From NCBI GenBank assembly GCA_000648925.1, contig JFHF01000025.1, positions 1-64,000 on the forward strand: a stretch of 64,000 bases of DNA. Direction: 5' to 3'. Source of the stretch: Caballeronia jiangsuensis. Its GTDB lineage: Bacteria; Pseudomonadota; Gammaproteobacteria; Burkholderiales; Burkholderiaceae. The notes under the pieces are model-generated. The model searched no databases, had not been told where the DNA came from, and worked only from the letters and a program-made list of their open reading frames with translations. The translations under genes and the position numbers were made by a program. Positions 16,290 to 23,826 of this stretch are shown piece after piece; positions within the stretch are counted from its first letter, which is position 1, and each line of letters opens with the position of its first letter.

Positions 16290-17684
16290 TTAGTTCGATC
16301 TGCGCTCGGCGACGAGCTTGGCGAGCGCAACTGAGGCGAGTCGCACCCGCAGACTGTCGGCGCGACTGGTGACGATGACCGGAACCCGTGCGCCCAGCAC
16401 CACACCGGCAGCATCCGCGGCGCCAAAATACATCATCTGTTTGGCCAGCATGTTGCCTGCTTCGAGATCCGGTACGAGGAGGATGTCGGCGTTGCCTGCG
16501 ACCGGCGAAACAATGCCCTTCGTGGCTGCCGCCGCCGAACTGATTGCATTGTCAAAGGCAAGCGGCCCGTCGACCGTCGCGCCGCTGATCTGCCCGCGTG
16601 CAGCCATCGCGGTGAGTGAGGCGGCGTCGATCGTGGCGGACATCTTCGGGTTGACGGTTTCGACGGCGGCCAGTACCGCGACGCTCGGACGTTCATTGCC
16701 GAGCATATGAAGCAGGTCGACGGCGTTCTGGCAAATGTCGCGCTTGTGTTCGAGCGTCGGCGCAATGTTGACGGCCGCATCGGTCACGAGCAGCGGCTTC
16801 GGGTAGGTCGGCACGTCCATCGCATAAACGTGGCTCACGCGCCGGTCGGTTCTCAAGCCGGAACCTTTTGCTACGATTGCCCATAGCAATTCGTCGGTGT
16901 GCTGGCTGCCCTTCATCAGCGCCGCCACCTGACCCGTTGCGCTCAACTCAACGGCGCGTGCCGCTGCTGCATGACTATGTTCAACTGCTTCGATGGCAAC
17001 GCCCATCAGATCGAGATGCGCTGCCTCCGCGGCAGCGTGGATCCTGGCTATTGGGCCAATCAGCAGGGGATCGATGAGACCTTCATCGCGCGCCTCGAGG
17101 GCGGCGATGAGTGATTGCGGCGAGCAGGGATGCACGATGGCCGTGCGCATCGGCGAACGTTCTTGGGCTTCGCGCACGAAGCGGGCGTAACGGTCGTGCT
17201 GACGCACGTAGATGTCCGGCTCGGGCGCGGCCGGCCACGTTAGGCCTTGCAGCGGCGCGATGACCGCGGCCGTTCCGCGCGACACGACATCGCCCTTTTG
17301 ATTCGTGCAGCGCGTATCGAAGGTCACGATGCGTCGCGCGTCGAATTTTTCACGCACCGTTGCCGTTGCGGTGATCTTGTCACCCACCTCGACAGGGCCG
17401 CAGTGCTTTTGGGTCTGACGCAATTGAACCGTGCCCGCTCCCGGCAGGCGGGTGCCAAGAACGGACGAAACCAACGCGCTGACCCACATAGCATGTGGGA
17501 CGCTCGCTCCGAGTTGCGGGTTTGTCTTTGACGGGGAGTTTGGATCGAGAAGCGTCGGATCAACGTCGCCGGAAAAGGCTGTAAAAACGTCGAACTCGTG
17601 ACGCGTCGCGAGACGTGTCAACGAGGCCGAGTCGCCAGGCGAAATTTCGGCGAAGGTTCGGTTGCGCAATAGGTGAAGGTTCAC
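16290..17684 (-). CDS. Fused MaoC-like hydratase / phosphate acetyl(butyryl)transferase
   Basis: A 464-residue fusion. Residues about 8-150 are a MaoC hot-dog domain (FTAFSGDVDPTLLDP, then GASVPHAMWVSALVSSVLGT, and KCGPVEVGDKI-like VGDKITATATV), acting on enoyl- or hydroxyacyl-CoA. Residues about 175-464 are a phosphotransacetylase domain (LIGPIARI, ALMKGSQHTDELLWAI, DAAVNIAPTLEHKRDI, GLVPDLEAGNMLAK-like LLVPDLEAGNMLAKQ). It should interconvert acyl-CoA and acyl-phosphate, giving a route to substrate-level ATP with acetate kinase. No ackA gene is present beside it in this window. An FNR box with a -10 lies directly upstream. Confidence 0.92.
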   Translation of the reverse strand: MNLHLLRNRTFAEISPGDSASLTRLATRHEFDVFTAFSGDVDPTLLDPNSPSKTNPQLGASVPHAMWVSALVSSVLGTRLPGAGTVQLRQTQKHCGPVEVGDKITATATVREKFDARRIVTFDTRCTNQKGDVVSRGTAAVIAPLQGLTWPAAPEPDIYVRQHDRYARFVREAQERSPMRTAIVHPCSPQSLIAALEARDEGLIDPLLIGPIARIHAAAEAAHLDLMGVAIEAVEHSHAAAARAVELSATGQVAALMKGSQHTDELLWAIVAKGSGLRTDRRVSHVYAMDVPTYPKPLLVTDAAVNIAPTLEHKRDICQNAVDLLHMLGNERPSVAVLAAVETVNPKMSATIDAASLTAMAARGQISGATVDGPLAFDNAISSAAAATKGIVSPVAGNADILLVPDLEAGNMLAKQMMYFGAADAAGVVLGARVPVIVTSRADSLRVRLASVALAKLVAERRSN

Positions 17685-17716
17685 GGGGCCCGACGATCGG
17701 TTGGTGACACCGAATG

Positions 17717-17757
17717 ACGGTACCGGGGGATTCCCACGTACGATTGACGGAGATCAA
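17717..17757 (-). promoter_or_regulatory. FNR-type promoter of the MaoC-Pta gene
   Basis: TTGACGGAGATCAA (17744-17757) is followed on the minus strand after 21 bases by TACCGT (17722-17717), leaving a leader of about 25 bases. Confidence 0.65.
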
Positions 17758-17797
17758 TCGCGCACGCAGACATGTGCGATTTTCTTGCGTACGAGTC

Positions 17798-17811
17798 GTG
17801 ATCCACGTCAA
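17798..17811 (+). promoter_or_regulatory. Degenerate FNR-type box before the channel gene
   Basis: GTGATCCACGTCAA differs from the consensus at its first base. It is 80 bases before the channel start and 54 bases from the box at 17744, the usual paired arrangement. Confidence 0.45.
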
Positions 17812-17890
17812 CGGAGCAATCGCCACCAAGTGCGAGGCTATGCACGACGCGAACCTTTCGACCGGCACGACAGGACCAGGTAACTGCACG

Positions 17891-18730
17891 ATGACACATT
17901 GGCTTCGCACACTCGGCTCGCACGGTGTCGAGCCTCACGACGCGCCCGCTGCGGTGCGCGCGTGGCAACGCCTGCACTGGCCTTTATTTGCGGCGCTTCA
18001 GTTTTGCGTTCCCGCGTTCTATCTTGAACTCATCGGTCCTGCGGTCGCGCTTGCTGTGGCGCGTTGCCTCTATGTCGCGGCAGGCCTCACAGGCTTGGCC
18101 GTGCTCGGCCGGATGCTCGCCTTGACCCGGCATCGGTCGAAGTTCCTGCGCCGCAATGCGCTGGATGCGGTGCTATCGATAGCCGCGCTACTCAGCGTCA
18201 TTGGCGGAGCGGTGCCGTGGTCCGTGCTTGAATGGGCGCTGAGGCTGTCGTTCATGGGTGCGCTTGCGCTCAGGATCGTGCTGGCTTTGCGGTCGTTGTT
18301 TGTACCTCACCGGTTGTTGATCCTGCTGGCGATCGGGGCTGCTCTGCTGCTACTCGCGGGCGCAGGATTCTATTGGCTTGAGCCGCGTGTGCACACCTAC
18401 GCGGACGGCTTGTGGCTCGCTTTCGAAAGCAGCGCGACGGTCGGTTACGGCGACATCGCGCCGACGACGCCCGCCTCGCGTGTGTTCGCGGTATTCACCG
18501 TCCTGTTGGGCTACGGCATGTTGTCGCTCACGTTCGCAAGCATTGCGGCGCTTTTCATCGGAGAGGAAGAGAAGCAGCTTCGTCATGACATGCATCGTGA
18601 CATCAAGCGGCTGGAAGGCGAAGTCGCCGGCATCCGGGATGACCTGCGCATATTGCACGAACTCCTCGCGCGCAGCGCGCACGAGTCCGAAGATCCGGAA
18701 GCGGTTAAGGCAAGGCCCCCACATCGATAA
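17891..18730 (+). CDS. Voltage-gated-like potassium channel
   Basis: A 279-residue membrane protein. About four hydrophobic helices (residues 28-125) are followed by a pore module: helix LLILLAIGAALLLLAGAGFY, the pore loop with the selectivity filter SSATVGYGDIAPTT, and helix FAVFTVLLGYGMLSLTFASI. The TVGYGD filter is diagnostic for K+ selectivity. A charged cytoplasmic C-terminus (EEEKQLRHDMHRDIKRLEGE) looks like a coiled coil. It probably moves K+ to adjust membrane potential during anoxia. ATG 17891 is preferred; an in-frame ATG at 17840 would add 17 residues. Confidence 0.88.
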   Translation: MTHWLRTLGSHGVEPHDAPAAVRAWQRLHWPLFAALQFCVPAFYLELIGPAVALAVARCLYVAAGLTGLAVLGRMLALTRHRSKFLRRNALDAVLSIAALLSVIGGAVPWSVLEWALRLSFMGALALRIVLALRSLFVPHRLLILLAIGAALLLLAGAGFYWLEPRVHTYADGLWLAFESSATVGYGDIAPTTPASRVFAVFTVLLGYGMLSLTFASIAALFIGEEEKQLRHDMHRDIKRLEGEVAGIRDDLRILHELLARSAHESEDPEAVKARPPHR

Positions 18731-18833
18731 ATTTGCTCGGACGCGGTGCGCTTCGATGAGCCAGATCAACCGTGAACGGTCACGCGTCGGTATCGTCGTT
18801 TCATTAACGATGACAACAAGAATGGAGCTCAGG

Positions 18834-19304
18834 ATGAAGAAGCGGGCGATCTACGCAATCTTGCTGGCAGCTCTGTGCGCGTGCGCATCGGAGGAGCGTT
18901 GGAATCGATTCGAGCAGACCGAGTCGGCGCTTATGCAGGCGCGAGAGTTTGCCTCAGTCGACTGTTCCGGAACCTACGAATGTACGCAACGTTGGGAACG
19001 CACGCGCCAGTATGTTGCGCGCTATTCCGCTACGCGCATATATCGTGCGGACCAGTCGGAAATCGAAACTGGGCGGCCGCTCGAAGCAGGAGTGGTCTAC
19101 CTATGGGCCACGCGCACGCCAGCAGGACCGGGAAGTGAGCGCGCGCGAATCAGGCTCAAGGGCATGTGCAAGGGTATGTACGGAATGGACGGTGGCCCTG
19201 GTTTGCTCTATGCGCAATGCGCCGCTCAAATCCGCAGTATCGAGACGAATTTTCGTGGCTTCGTCGTGGCGCCCGTTGCGGGGCCGGCGGGCGACGCCGG
19301 GTGA
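18834..19304 (+). CDS. Putative lipoprotein, hypothetical
   Basis: A 156-residue protein with a short lipoprotein-like signal (MKKRAIYAILLAALCACASE; the modified Cys is probably residue 16). The mature part has cysteine pairs (VDCSGTYECTQRWERTR, KGMCKGMYGMDGGPG and LYAQC) suggesting disulphides in the periplasm. A GGAG lies before ATG 18834. No family is recognised. It follows the channel gene by about 100 bases and may share its transcript. Confidence 0.7.
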   Translation: MKKRAIYAILLAALCACASEERWNRFEQTESALMQAREFASVDCSGTYECTQRWERTRQYVARYSATRIYRADQSEIETGRPLEAGVVYLWATRTPAGPGSERARIRLKGMCKGMYGMDGGPGLLYAQCAAQIRSIETNFRGFVVAPVAGPAGDAG

Positions 19305-19315
19305 TCGCACACAAG

Positions 19316-19329
19316 TTGACGTGAGTCAA
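19316..19329 (+). promoter_or_regulatory. FNR-type box before the HPF-like gene
   Basis: TTGACGTGAGTCAA lies about 110 bases before the HPF-like start. The hexamer 21 bases on is GACGAT, a weak -10. Confidence 0.6.
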
Positions 19330-19437
19330 TTCAGTGCAGTGGTGAAAGGCGACGATGAGATGGCGCGCGAAGTGCGCGTCGAACGCCAGGTCTTTAAGGC
19401 GATCTGGCAAAAGCAGTAAGCAGGAGAGAAAAACGTC

Positions 19438-19740
19438 ATGGGTCTCGGAATGCAGATCGCCTATCAGGGCTTCGTCGGTGATAACGATGTCGAACGCGAC
19501 GCTGGCGTCGAGCTCGTGCGCCTCGAACGCGCAGCGCAAGACATCGCCAACTGCCATCTCACGATCGAAGCGTATCGTGACGCGTCGGGGGATCGACGGT
19601 ACGATGCCAGGCTTGATCTGGTGACTCGTGAATTCAATTTGATTCCCATCGAACGCGGTTCAGACGCAGATGTCGGGGTGGCTATCCATCAAGCATTCGA
19701 AAATGCCATGCGCCTGCTTCGGCAAAGGCGGCATGGGTAA
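19438..19740 (+). CDS. HPF/RaiA-like ribosome hibernation protein
   Basis: A 100-residue protein with the S30AE layout: a first strand (MQIAYQGFVGDNDVERDAGV), a helix (VRLERAAQDI), a second strand (NCHLTIEAYRDA), then DARLDLVTREFNLIPIERGS, and a closing helix (DADVGVAIHQAFENAMRLLR). The DADVxVAIxxAFxxA motif is typical of hibernation promoting factors, which block the ribosomal decoding centre and shield ribosomes in resting cells. The protein is short and lacks the C-terminal dimerisation domain of long HPF. AGGAGAG precedes the ATG. FNR control would couple ribosome shutdown to oxygen loss. Confidence 0.75.
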   Translation: MGLGMQIAYQGFVGDNDVERDAGVELVRLERAAQDIANCHLTIEAYRDASGDRRYDARLDLVTREFNLIPIERGSDADVGVAIHQAFENAMRLLRQRRHG

Positions 19741-19767
19741 GCGCCTTTGCGCGGATCCGAGACAATC

Positions 19768-20244
19768 TTACGTTGCTAGCGATCCGGGATTGCCGGCTCG
19801 TGCACTGCCGTCGTTGATCGTGTCGGGCTCGTCGGAGAAAACTTCGTGCTCCGCAATGGTGCTCTCGCGATCGATGCACTGGACATGCCAGTGCCCAGAG
19901 CTCAATGAGCGAGGTTCGCTGCTTGCGTCGCATCCGAAGTAATCGGCGCGGCCCTTTTGCGATTCCCATTCCTTGTGGGCTGTGGCCTCGGGCGCGCCTA
20001 CAGCCGTGTGCATGCTGCGCGGTGTACCCAGCCGTAGCCCGTGAAGCGTGAACGCAGCGTTCGATGCGTCAGGGCCGAACAATTGCGTGCCGCTGGAAGT
20101 GGACTTCCACGTTCCCCACGTTGGAACGTCAAGGCAATCATGGCCTTCACGGGACCAGCGGCCGTTTTCCCGGTCGAGCCAGAGTACGGCGAAAGCGGAG
20201 TCGCTGGTGTGATCGAAAGCATCGAGCTTGATGGTGATGCGCAT
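19768..20244 (-). CDS. Hypothetical protein
   Basis: A 158-residue protein I do not recognise. It opens with a regular strand pattern (MRITIKLDAFDHTSDSAFAV) and contains several aromatic and acidic blocks, LDVPTWGTWKSTSSGT and GHWHVQCIDRES. No signal peptide or helix is seen. I use ATG 20244 because AAAGGAAA precedes it and the in-frame extension upstream is arginine-rich and overlaps the cytochrome gene. It lies 23 bases after the cytochrome c gene, so both should be in one transcript from the FNR box at 20707. Confidence 0.7.
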   Translation of the reverse strand: MRITIKLDAFDHTSDSAFAVLWLDRENGRWSREGHDCLDVPTWGTWKSTSSGTQLFGPDASNAAFTLHGLRLGTPRSMHTAVGAPEATAHKEWESQKGRADYFGCDASSEPRSLSSGHWHVQCIDRESTIAEHEVFSDEPDTINDGSARAGNPGSLAT

Positions 20245-20267
20245 AGCCGATTTCCTTTGTAAGAGAG

Positions 20268-20657
20268 TCAATGACGCAGCACCCATTCGACGAGCGTATG
20301 CGCGTCTTCGGGCGAGAGCGGACCGCCGCGCTCGGCGGGCGACGGCATCGCCATGTTGCCCCAATGCGCCCGGCCACCCACGCGGAGCTTGTGCTCAAGC
20401 ATGACGTGGGCATGCGGGTCGTCGCGGTATCGGTTGGCGATCTCCTGGAACGACGGAGCGAGAAACGGCGCGTCGTTCGTGTGGCAGAACATGCAATGCT
20501 GCTGATCGATCAGGGCAGTCGGCTCCGGCTGGGCGAGCGCTCGCGATGCGACCAGCAGCAGCGCACCAAGAAGCGCGGCCAGCGCGACGTGTCGGGCATG
20601 TACGACATGTGATCGGGCCCGCGGGCCGTGAGGAAGGTGAGAGAGCATATAGCGCAT
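20268..20657 (-). CDS. Small periplasmic cytochrome c
   Basis: A 129-residue secreted monohaem cytochrome. After a signal peptide (HVALAALLGALLLVASRALA) come the haem motif CMFCH, the helix segment SFQEIANRYRDD and an axial methionine in HWGNMAMPSP; the protein ends at about one class I cytochrome length. I start at 20657 (MRYMLSHLP) because the longer frame begins inside the FNR box. A paralogue at 53110-53544 shares the same CMFCH and MAMPS motifs. It probably shuttles electrons to a terminal oxidase or reductase. Confidence 0.9.
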   Translation of the reverse strand: MRYMLSHLPHGPRARSHVVHARHVALAALLGALLLVASRALAQPEPTALIDQQHCMFCHTNDAPFLAPSFQEIANRYRDDPHAHVMLEHKLRVGGRAHWGNMAMPSPAERGGPLSPEDAHTLVEWVLRH

Positions 20658-20706
20658 TAACGGAAGTGGGACACTGTGATGATGCGAGCGTGCACGTCCT
20701 AGATCG

Positions 20707-20720
20707 TTGACCTGCATCAA
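20707..20720. promoter_or_regulatory. FNR-type box between cytochrome c and DUF1488 genes
   Basis: TTGACCTGCATCAA is a single site shared by divergent genes starting at 20657 and 20791. It is 50 bases from the cytochrome start, and CATCAT lies at -10 distance in that direction. Confidence 0.65.
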
Positions 20721-20790
20721 CGCATCTCATGAGCCAGGCGCGAACACTGAAGCCGTATTCGAGCCCTCGGCTATAACAGGAAGCATCATC

Positions 20791-21171
20791 ATGAAAATCA
20801 CGTTCCTCGCGCAAGCGCCGGTGTATCTCAGCGATGAGCCAGCGCTCCTATTTACCGCTCTGGTGGACGACCGCAGCGTTGAATGCACGATTTCTGCCGA
20901 AGCGCTCGAGGATCACTTCGGTGCGGCGTCCTGGCGAGAAGAGGATCTACAACGCTCGTTCGAGAACAATCGCGCGGTCATACAAGGGGCGGCCGAACAA
21001 TTGCTAACCAGCGTCGGGCGCAGACCCGTGATGCTTCGCAGCGGATATTTCCGATTCAGTGGGAAAGGCACGGCTGCCGACATGGAGCCCAGGCATGGGC
21101 GTTCCTTGAAGGAAGGTCATCCGGCAGGGGATGGAAGTCAGCACGGATCGTACGTGCCGGGAGGCGAATGA
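20791..21171 (+). CDS. DUF1488 family protein
   Basis: A 126-residue protein. The first 90 residues follow the DUF1488 pattern: FTALVDDRSVECTISAEALE, then DHFGAASWREEDLQRSFENN and a C-terminal strand LRSGYFRF. The family is common in betaproteobacteria and uncharacterised. The last 30 residues are glycine-rich and probably unstructured. ATG 20791 has ACAGGAAGC upstream. Its stop overlaps the start of the alcohol dehydrogenase gene (ATGA at 21168-21171), so the two are co-translated. Confidence 0.82.
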   Translation: MKITFLAQAPVYLSDEPALLFTALVDDRSVECTISAEALEDHFGAASWREEDLQRSFENNRAVIQGAAEQLLTSVGRRPVMLRSGYFRFSGKGTAADMEPRHGRSLKEGHPAGDGSQHGSYVPGGE

Positions 21172-22163
21172 TGCGAGCCATGCTCTATGAGGGAGCCGAT
21201 CGGCTGCTGCGGGCAGCCGAAGTCGAGGAACCGGTCGCAGGTCCGGGACAGTTGCTTATCCACGTGACGGCCTGCGGTGTTTGCCGGACGGATCTACATC
21301 TCGTCGATGGCGAATTGCCGCATCCGAAGCGCCCGGTGATACCCGGCCACGAGGTTGTCGGTCGTGTCGCCGCTGTCGGTTCCGGCGTGCAGGAATTCTT
21401 CTCAGTCGGTGATCGCGTCGGCGTGCCGTGGCTGGGTCACACGTGCGGCGACTGTCCGTATTGCCTCAGTGATCGGGAGAATCTCTGCGACAACCCCGAC
21501 TTCACCGGCTATACCCTCGATGGCGGGTACGCCGAGCGCATGGTCGTGGATAGCCACTTTTGCCTGCATATTCCGCGGCGCTACACTGACTTCGAAGCGG
21601 CCCCGTTGCTGTGCGCGGGGCTCATCGGCTTTCGGACGCTGCGCATGGCGGGTCACGCAAACCGGCTCGGTCTCTATGGCTTTGGCGCCGCTGCGCACAT
21701 CGTCGCGCAGGTGGCGCATCATCAAGGCCGTACCGTCTATGCGTTCACGCGCCCCGGCGACACCGCGGCGCAGGCACTCGCATTAGAACTCGGCGCGTCG
21801 TGGGCGGGAAGCAGCACCGAGCGTGCACCCGACGAACTCGACGCCGCGCTGATCTTCGCTCCGGCCGGCGAGCTTCTTCCTGTGGCGTTGCGCGCGGTTT
21901 GCAAAGGCGGCGTGGTCGTGTGCGGCGGCATCCATATGAGCGACATTCCGTCTTTTCCTTATTCGCTGCTCTGGGGTGAACGGCGCATCGTCTCCGTCGC
22001 CAATCTGACGCGTGCTGATGGCGTGGACTTCATGGGGTACGCGACCGATATACCATTGCGCGTGCAGACTCAGGTCTACCCGCTCGTCGAGGCGAATCAG
22101 GCGCTCGCGGATTTGCGTGAAGGCAGAGTAGTTGGAGCGGCAGTGCTGCGCGTCGCCGAGTGA
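21168..22163 (+). CDS. Zinc-dependent alcohol dehydrogenase
   Basis: A 331-residue medium-chain dehydrogenase. The catalytic zinc site is visible (ACGVCRTDLH, then IPGHEVVGRV), followed by a four-cysteine structural zinc lobe (GHTCGDCPYCLSDRENLCDN). The nucleotide-binding region has GLYGFGAAAHIVAQVA, a variant of GxGxxG. It should oxidise an alcohol or reduce an aldehyde with NAD(P), serving fermentative redox balance. It is translationally coupled to the DUF1488 gene and under the same FNR-type site. Confidence 0.92.
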   Translation: MMRAMLYEGADRLLRAAEVEEPVAGPGQLLIHVTACGVCRTDLHLVDGELPHPKRPVIPGHEVVGRVAAVGSGVQEFFSVGDRVGVPWLGHTCGDCPYCLSDRENLCDNPDFTGYTLDGGYAERMVVDSHFCLHIPRRYTDFEAAPLLCAGLIGFRTLRMAGHANRLGLYGFGAAAHIVAQVAHHQGRTVYAFTRPGDTAAQALALELGASWAGSSTERAPDELDAALIFAPAGELLPVALRAVCKGGVVVCGGIHMSDIPSFPYSLLWGERRIVSVANLTRADGVDFMGYATDIPLRVQTQVYPLVEANQALADLREGRVVGAAVLRVAE

Positions 22164-22185
22164 CGACGCACAGCACTGCGCGTGC

Positions 22186-22974
22186 TCACACGTTTTCGAG
22201 GGCTGGCTGATCCAGGATTCGCACTTCCTTGCCACGTGCATCGACCACGCCCGCCTTTTGTAGTTTGGAGAACATCCGGCTCACCGTCTCCAGCTTAAGG
22301 CCAAGATAGCTGCCGATTTCCTCGCGCGTCATCCGCAAGACGAACTGCGCCGACGAGTAGCCGCGTGCCTTCATCCGCATCGATATGTTGAGCAGAAATG
22401 CTGCGACCCGTTGCTCGGCCGTCATGGTGCCGAGTAGCAACATGAGATTGGATTCGCGCACGATTTCGCTGCTCATCAAGCGATGTACGTGGTGCTGAAT
22501 TGTCTTGACCTCGCGGCAAAGCAGTTCGAGGAGGTCGAACGGGATGATACAGACGACGCTGTCTTCGAGCGCGATTGCATCGCAGCCGTGGCGGTCCGAG
22601 CTTACGCCGTCGAGCCCGAGTGCGTCACCGGCGAGATGAAAGCCCGTCACTTGCTCATTCCCGTCACGATGTACGATCACCGTCTTGAAGCAACCGCTGC
22701 GCACCGCGTAGACGCTTTGGAAGTCGTCCCCGGACCGATAGAGCGTCTCGCCGCGCCGCACGGTCCGCGTCGAACAGATGATCTCATCGAGCCGCTCGTA
22801 TTCGTCAGACGAAAGTCCGCTTGGCATGCAGGCATGCTGCATCGAGCATGTTGAACATCGCACGCTGTTGCGTGCCGAGGGAGACCGAGATGTATCCGCT
22901 ATCTGGAAGGCGCGGCGCGATGCCGGTGCTTCAGAGCGCTGGACGATGGACCTGCCTTCGTTCACTGAGAACAT
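22186..22974 (-). CDS. FNR-type oxygen-sensing transcription regulator
   Basis: A 262-residue Crp/Fnr-family protein. Cysteines 40, 43, 49 and 142 have exactly the spacing of the E. coli FNR iron-sulfur ligands (20, 23, 29, 122), each shifted by 20. The effector domain holds SGCFKTV and GFHLAGDALGLDG; the helix-turn-helix is MTREEIGSYLGLKLETVSRM, with E229, S232 and R233 matching the FNR residues that read TTGAT. It should be an oxygen-labile 4Fe-4S activator that binds the palindromes found across this window. I start at ATG 22974; a longer frame adds 14 residues. No FNR-type box was seen at its own promoter. Confidence 0.95.
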   Translation of the reverse strand: MFSVNEGRSIVQRSEAPASRRAFQIADTSRSPSARNSVRCSTCSMQHACMPSGLSSDEYERLDEIICSTRTVRRGETLYRSGDDFQSVYAVRSGCFKTVIVHRDGNEQVTGFHLAGDALGLDGVSSDRHGCDAIALEDSVVCIIPFDLLELLCREVKTIQHHVHRLMSSEIVRESNLMLLLGTMTAEQRVAAFLLNISMRMKARGYSSAQFVLRMTREEIGSYLGLKLETVSRMFSKLQKAGVVDARGKEVRILDQPALENV

Positions 22975-23172
22975 GCTGTGTCTCCTGTCGAACTGGGGTT
23001 CGCGCGTACGAGCCAATTGCGGGAAAGCTCAGCGTCTCGATGCGCGGCGGATGAATCCATGCATCGAAGTATTGGCCCTGCCATCTCGAAAATAAATCGG
23101 CGATCGCGGAAAGTTCGGTAGGGATTTCGGCAGGCGTGTAGGAAAATCCTGACACGTCAATGATTACGGGAC

Positions 23173-23826
23173 TCAGACGTCGTCGGTGTCGTCGTCGAAA
23201 AGTTTGTGACGCACCGCGTAGCGCACAAGCGCCGCTTCGTGCGGCATTTGCATCTTCTCCAGAATGCGCGCCTTATACGTGCTGACGGTCTTCGCGCTCA
23301 CAAAGAGCGCCTCGCCGATCTGATTGATGGATTCGCCTGCGCAAAGACGGCGAAAAACTTCAAATTCTCGGTCCGACAGGCGTTGATGCGGCAGCGCGTC
23401 GGCAGGCTCGGTCAGGCTCTGTGCGAAGCGCTCCGCCATCGCGACACTTACGTAAGCGCCGCCCGCGGCGACCTTGGTGATGGCGGCAAGCAATTCCGCG
23501 CTCGCGCTCTCCTTGGTCAGATACCCCGACGCGCCCCCCTTGAACGCCCGTGCGGCGTATTGCTGTTCAGCGTGCATGGTGAGCACAAGAATGCGCAGCG
23601 CGGGCATCTCGTCCTTGATCTGCTTGAGCAAATCGATGCCGCTTCGGCCCGGCATCGACAGATCAAGTACCAGGACCTGAGCTGGCGTTGAACGTACCAA
23701 AGTTAGCGTGCTTGCGGAGTCGTTGGCTTCGCCGGCCACCTCGAAGCCAGTCGCGTTCGCGAGGATTTGGCGAAGCCCGTCGCGCACCATCGCGTGATCG
23801 TCCGCAATCAGCACTCTCGTGGTCAT
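23173..23826 (-). CDS. NarL/FixJ-family response regulator
   Basis: A 217-residue response regulator: receiver domain about 1-120 with D9-D10 (VLIADDHAMVRDGLRQ), phospho-acceptor D55 in VLVLDLSMPG and K105 in LTKESASAELL; then a LuxR-type helix-turn-helix at about 150-210 (LSDREFEVFRRLCAGESINQ, VSAKTVSTYKARI). Its start overlaps the sensor kinase stop (23823-23826), so the two form one two-component pair. By its position next to the FNR-type gene it may be a second input into the cluster, comparable to DosR-type dormancy control, but its DNA site is unknown. Confidence 0.93.
   Translation of the reverse strand: MTTRVLIADDHAMVRDGLRQILANATGFEVAGEANDSASTLTLVRSTPAQVLVLDLSMPGRSGIDLLKQIKDEMPALRILVLTMHAEQQYAARAFKGGASGYLTKESASAELLAAITKVAAGGAYVSVAMAERFAQSLTEPADALPHQRLSDREFEVFRRLCAGESINQIGEALFVSAKTVSTYKARILEKMQMPHEAALVRYAVRHKLFDDDTDDV

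Noticed and set aside
19342..19419. A 20-25-codon ORF between the FNR box and the HPF-like gene
   Set aside because: It is very short with no ribosome site or helix, and could equally be leader sequence of the HPF-like gene.
20658..20720. N-terminal extension of the cytochrome c to 20720
   Set aside because: The first codons would be the FNR box itself; the signal peptide works from 20657.
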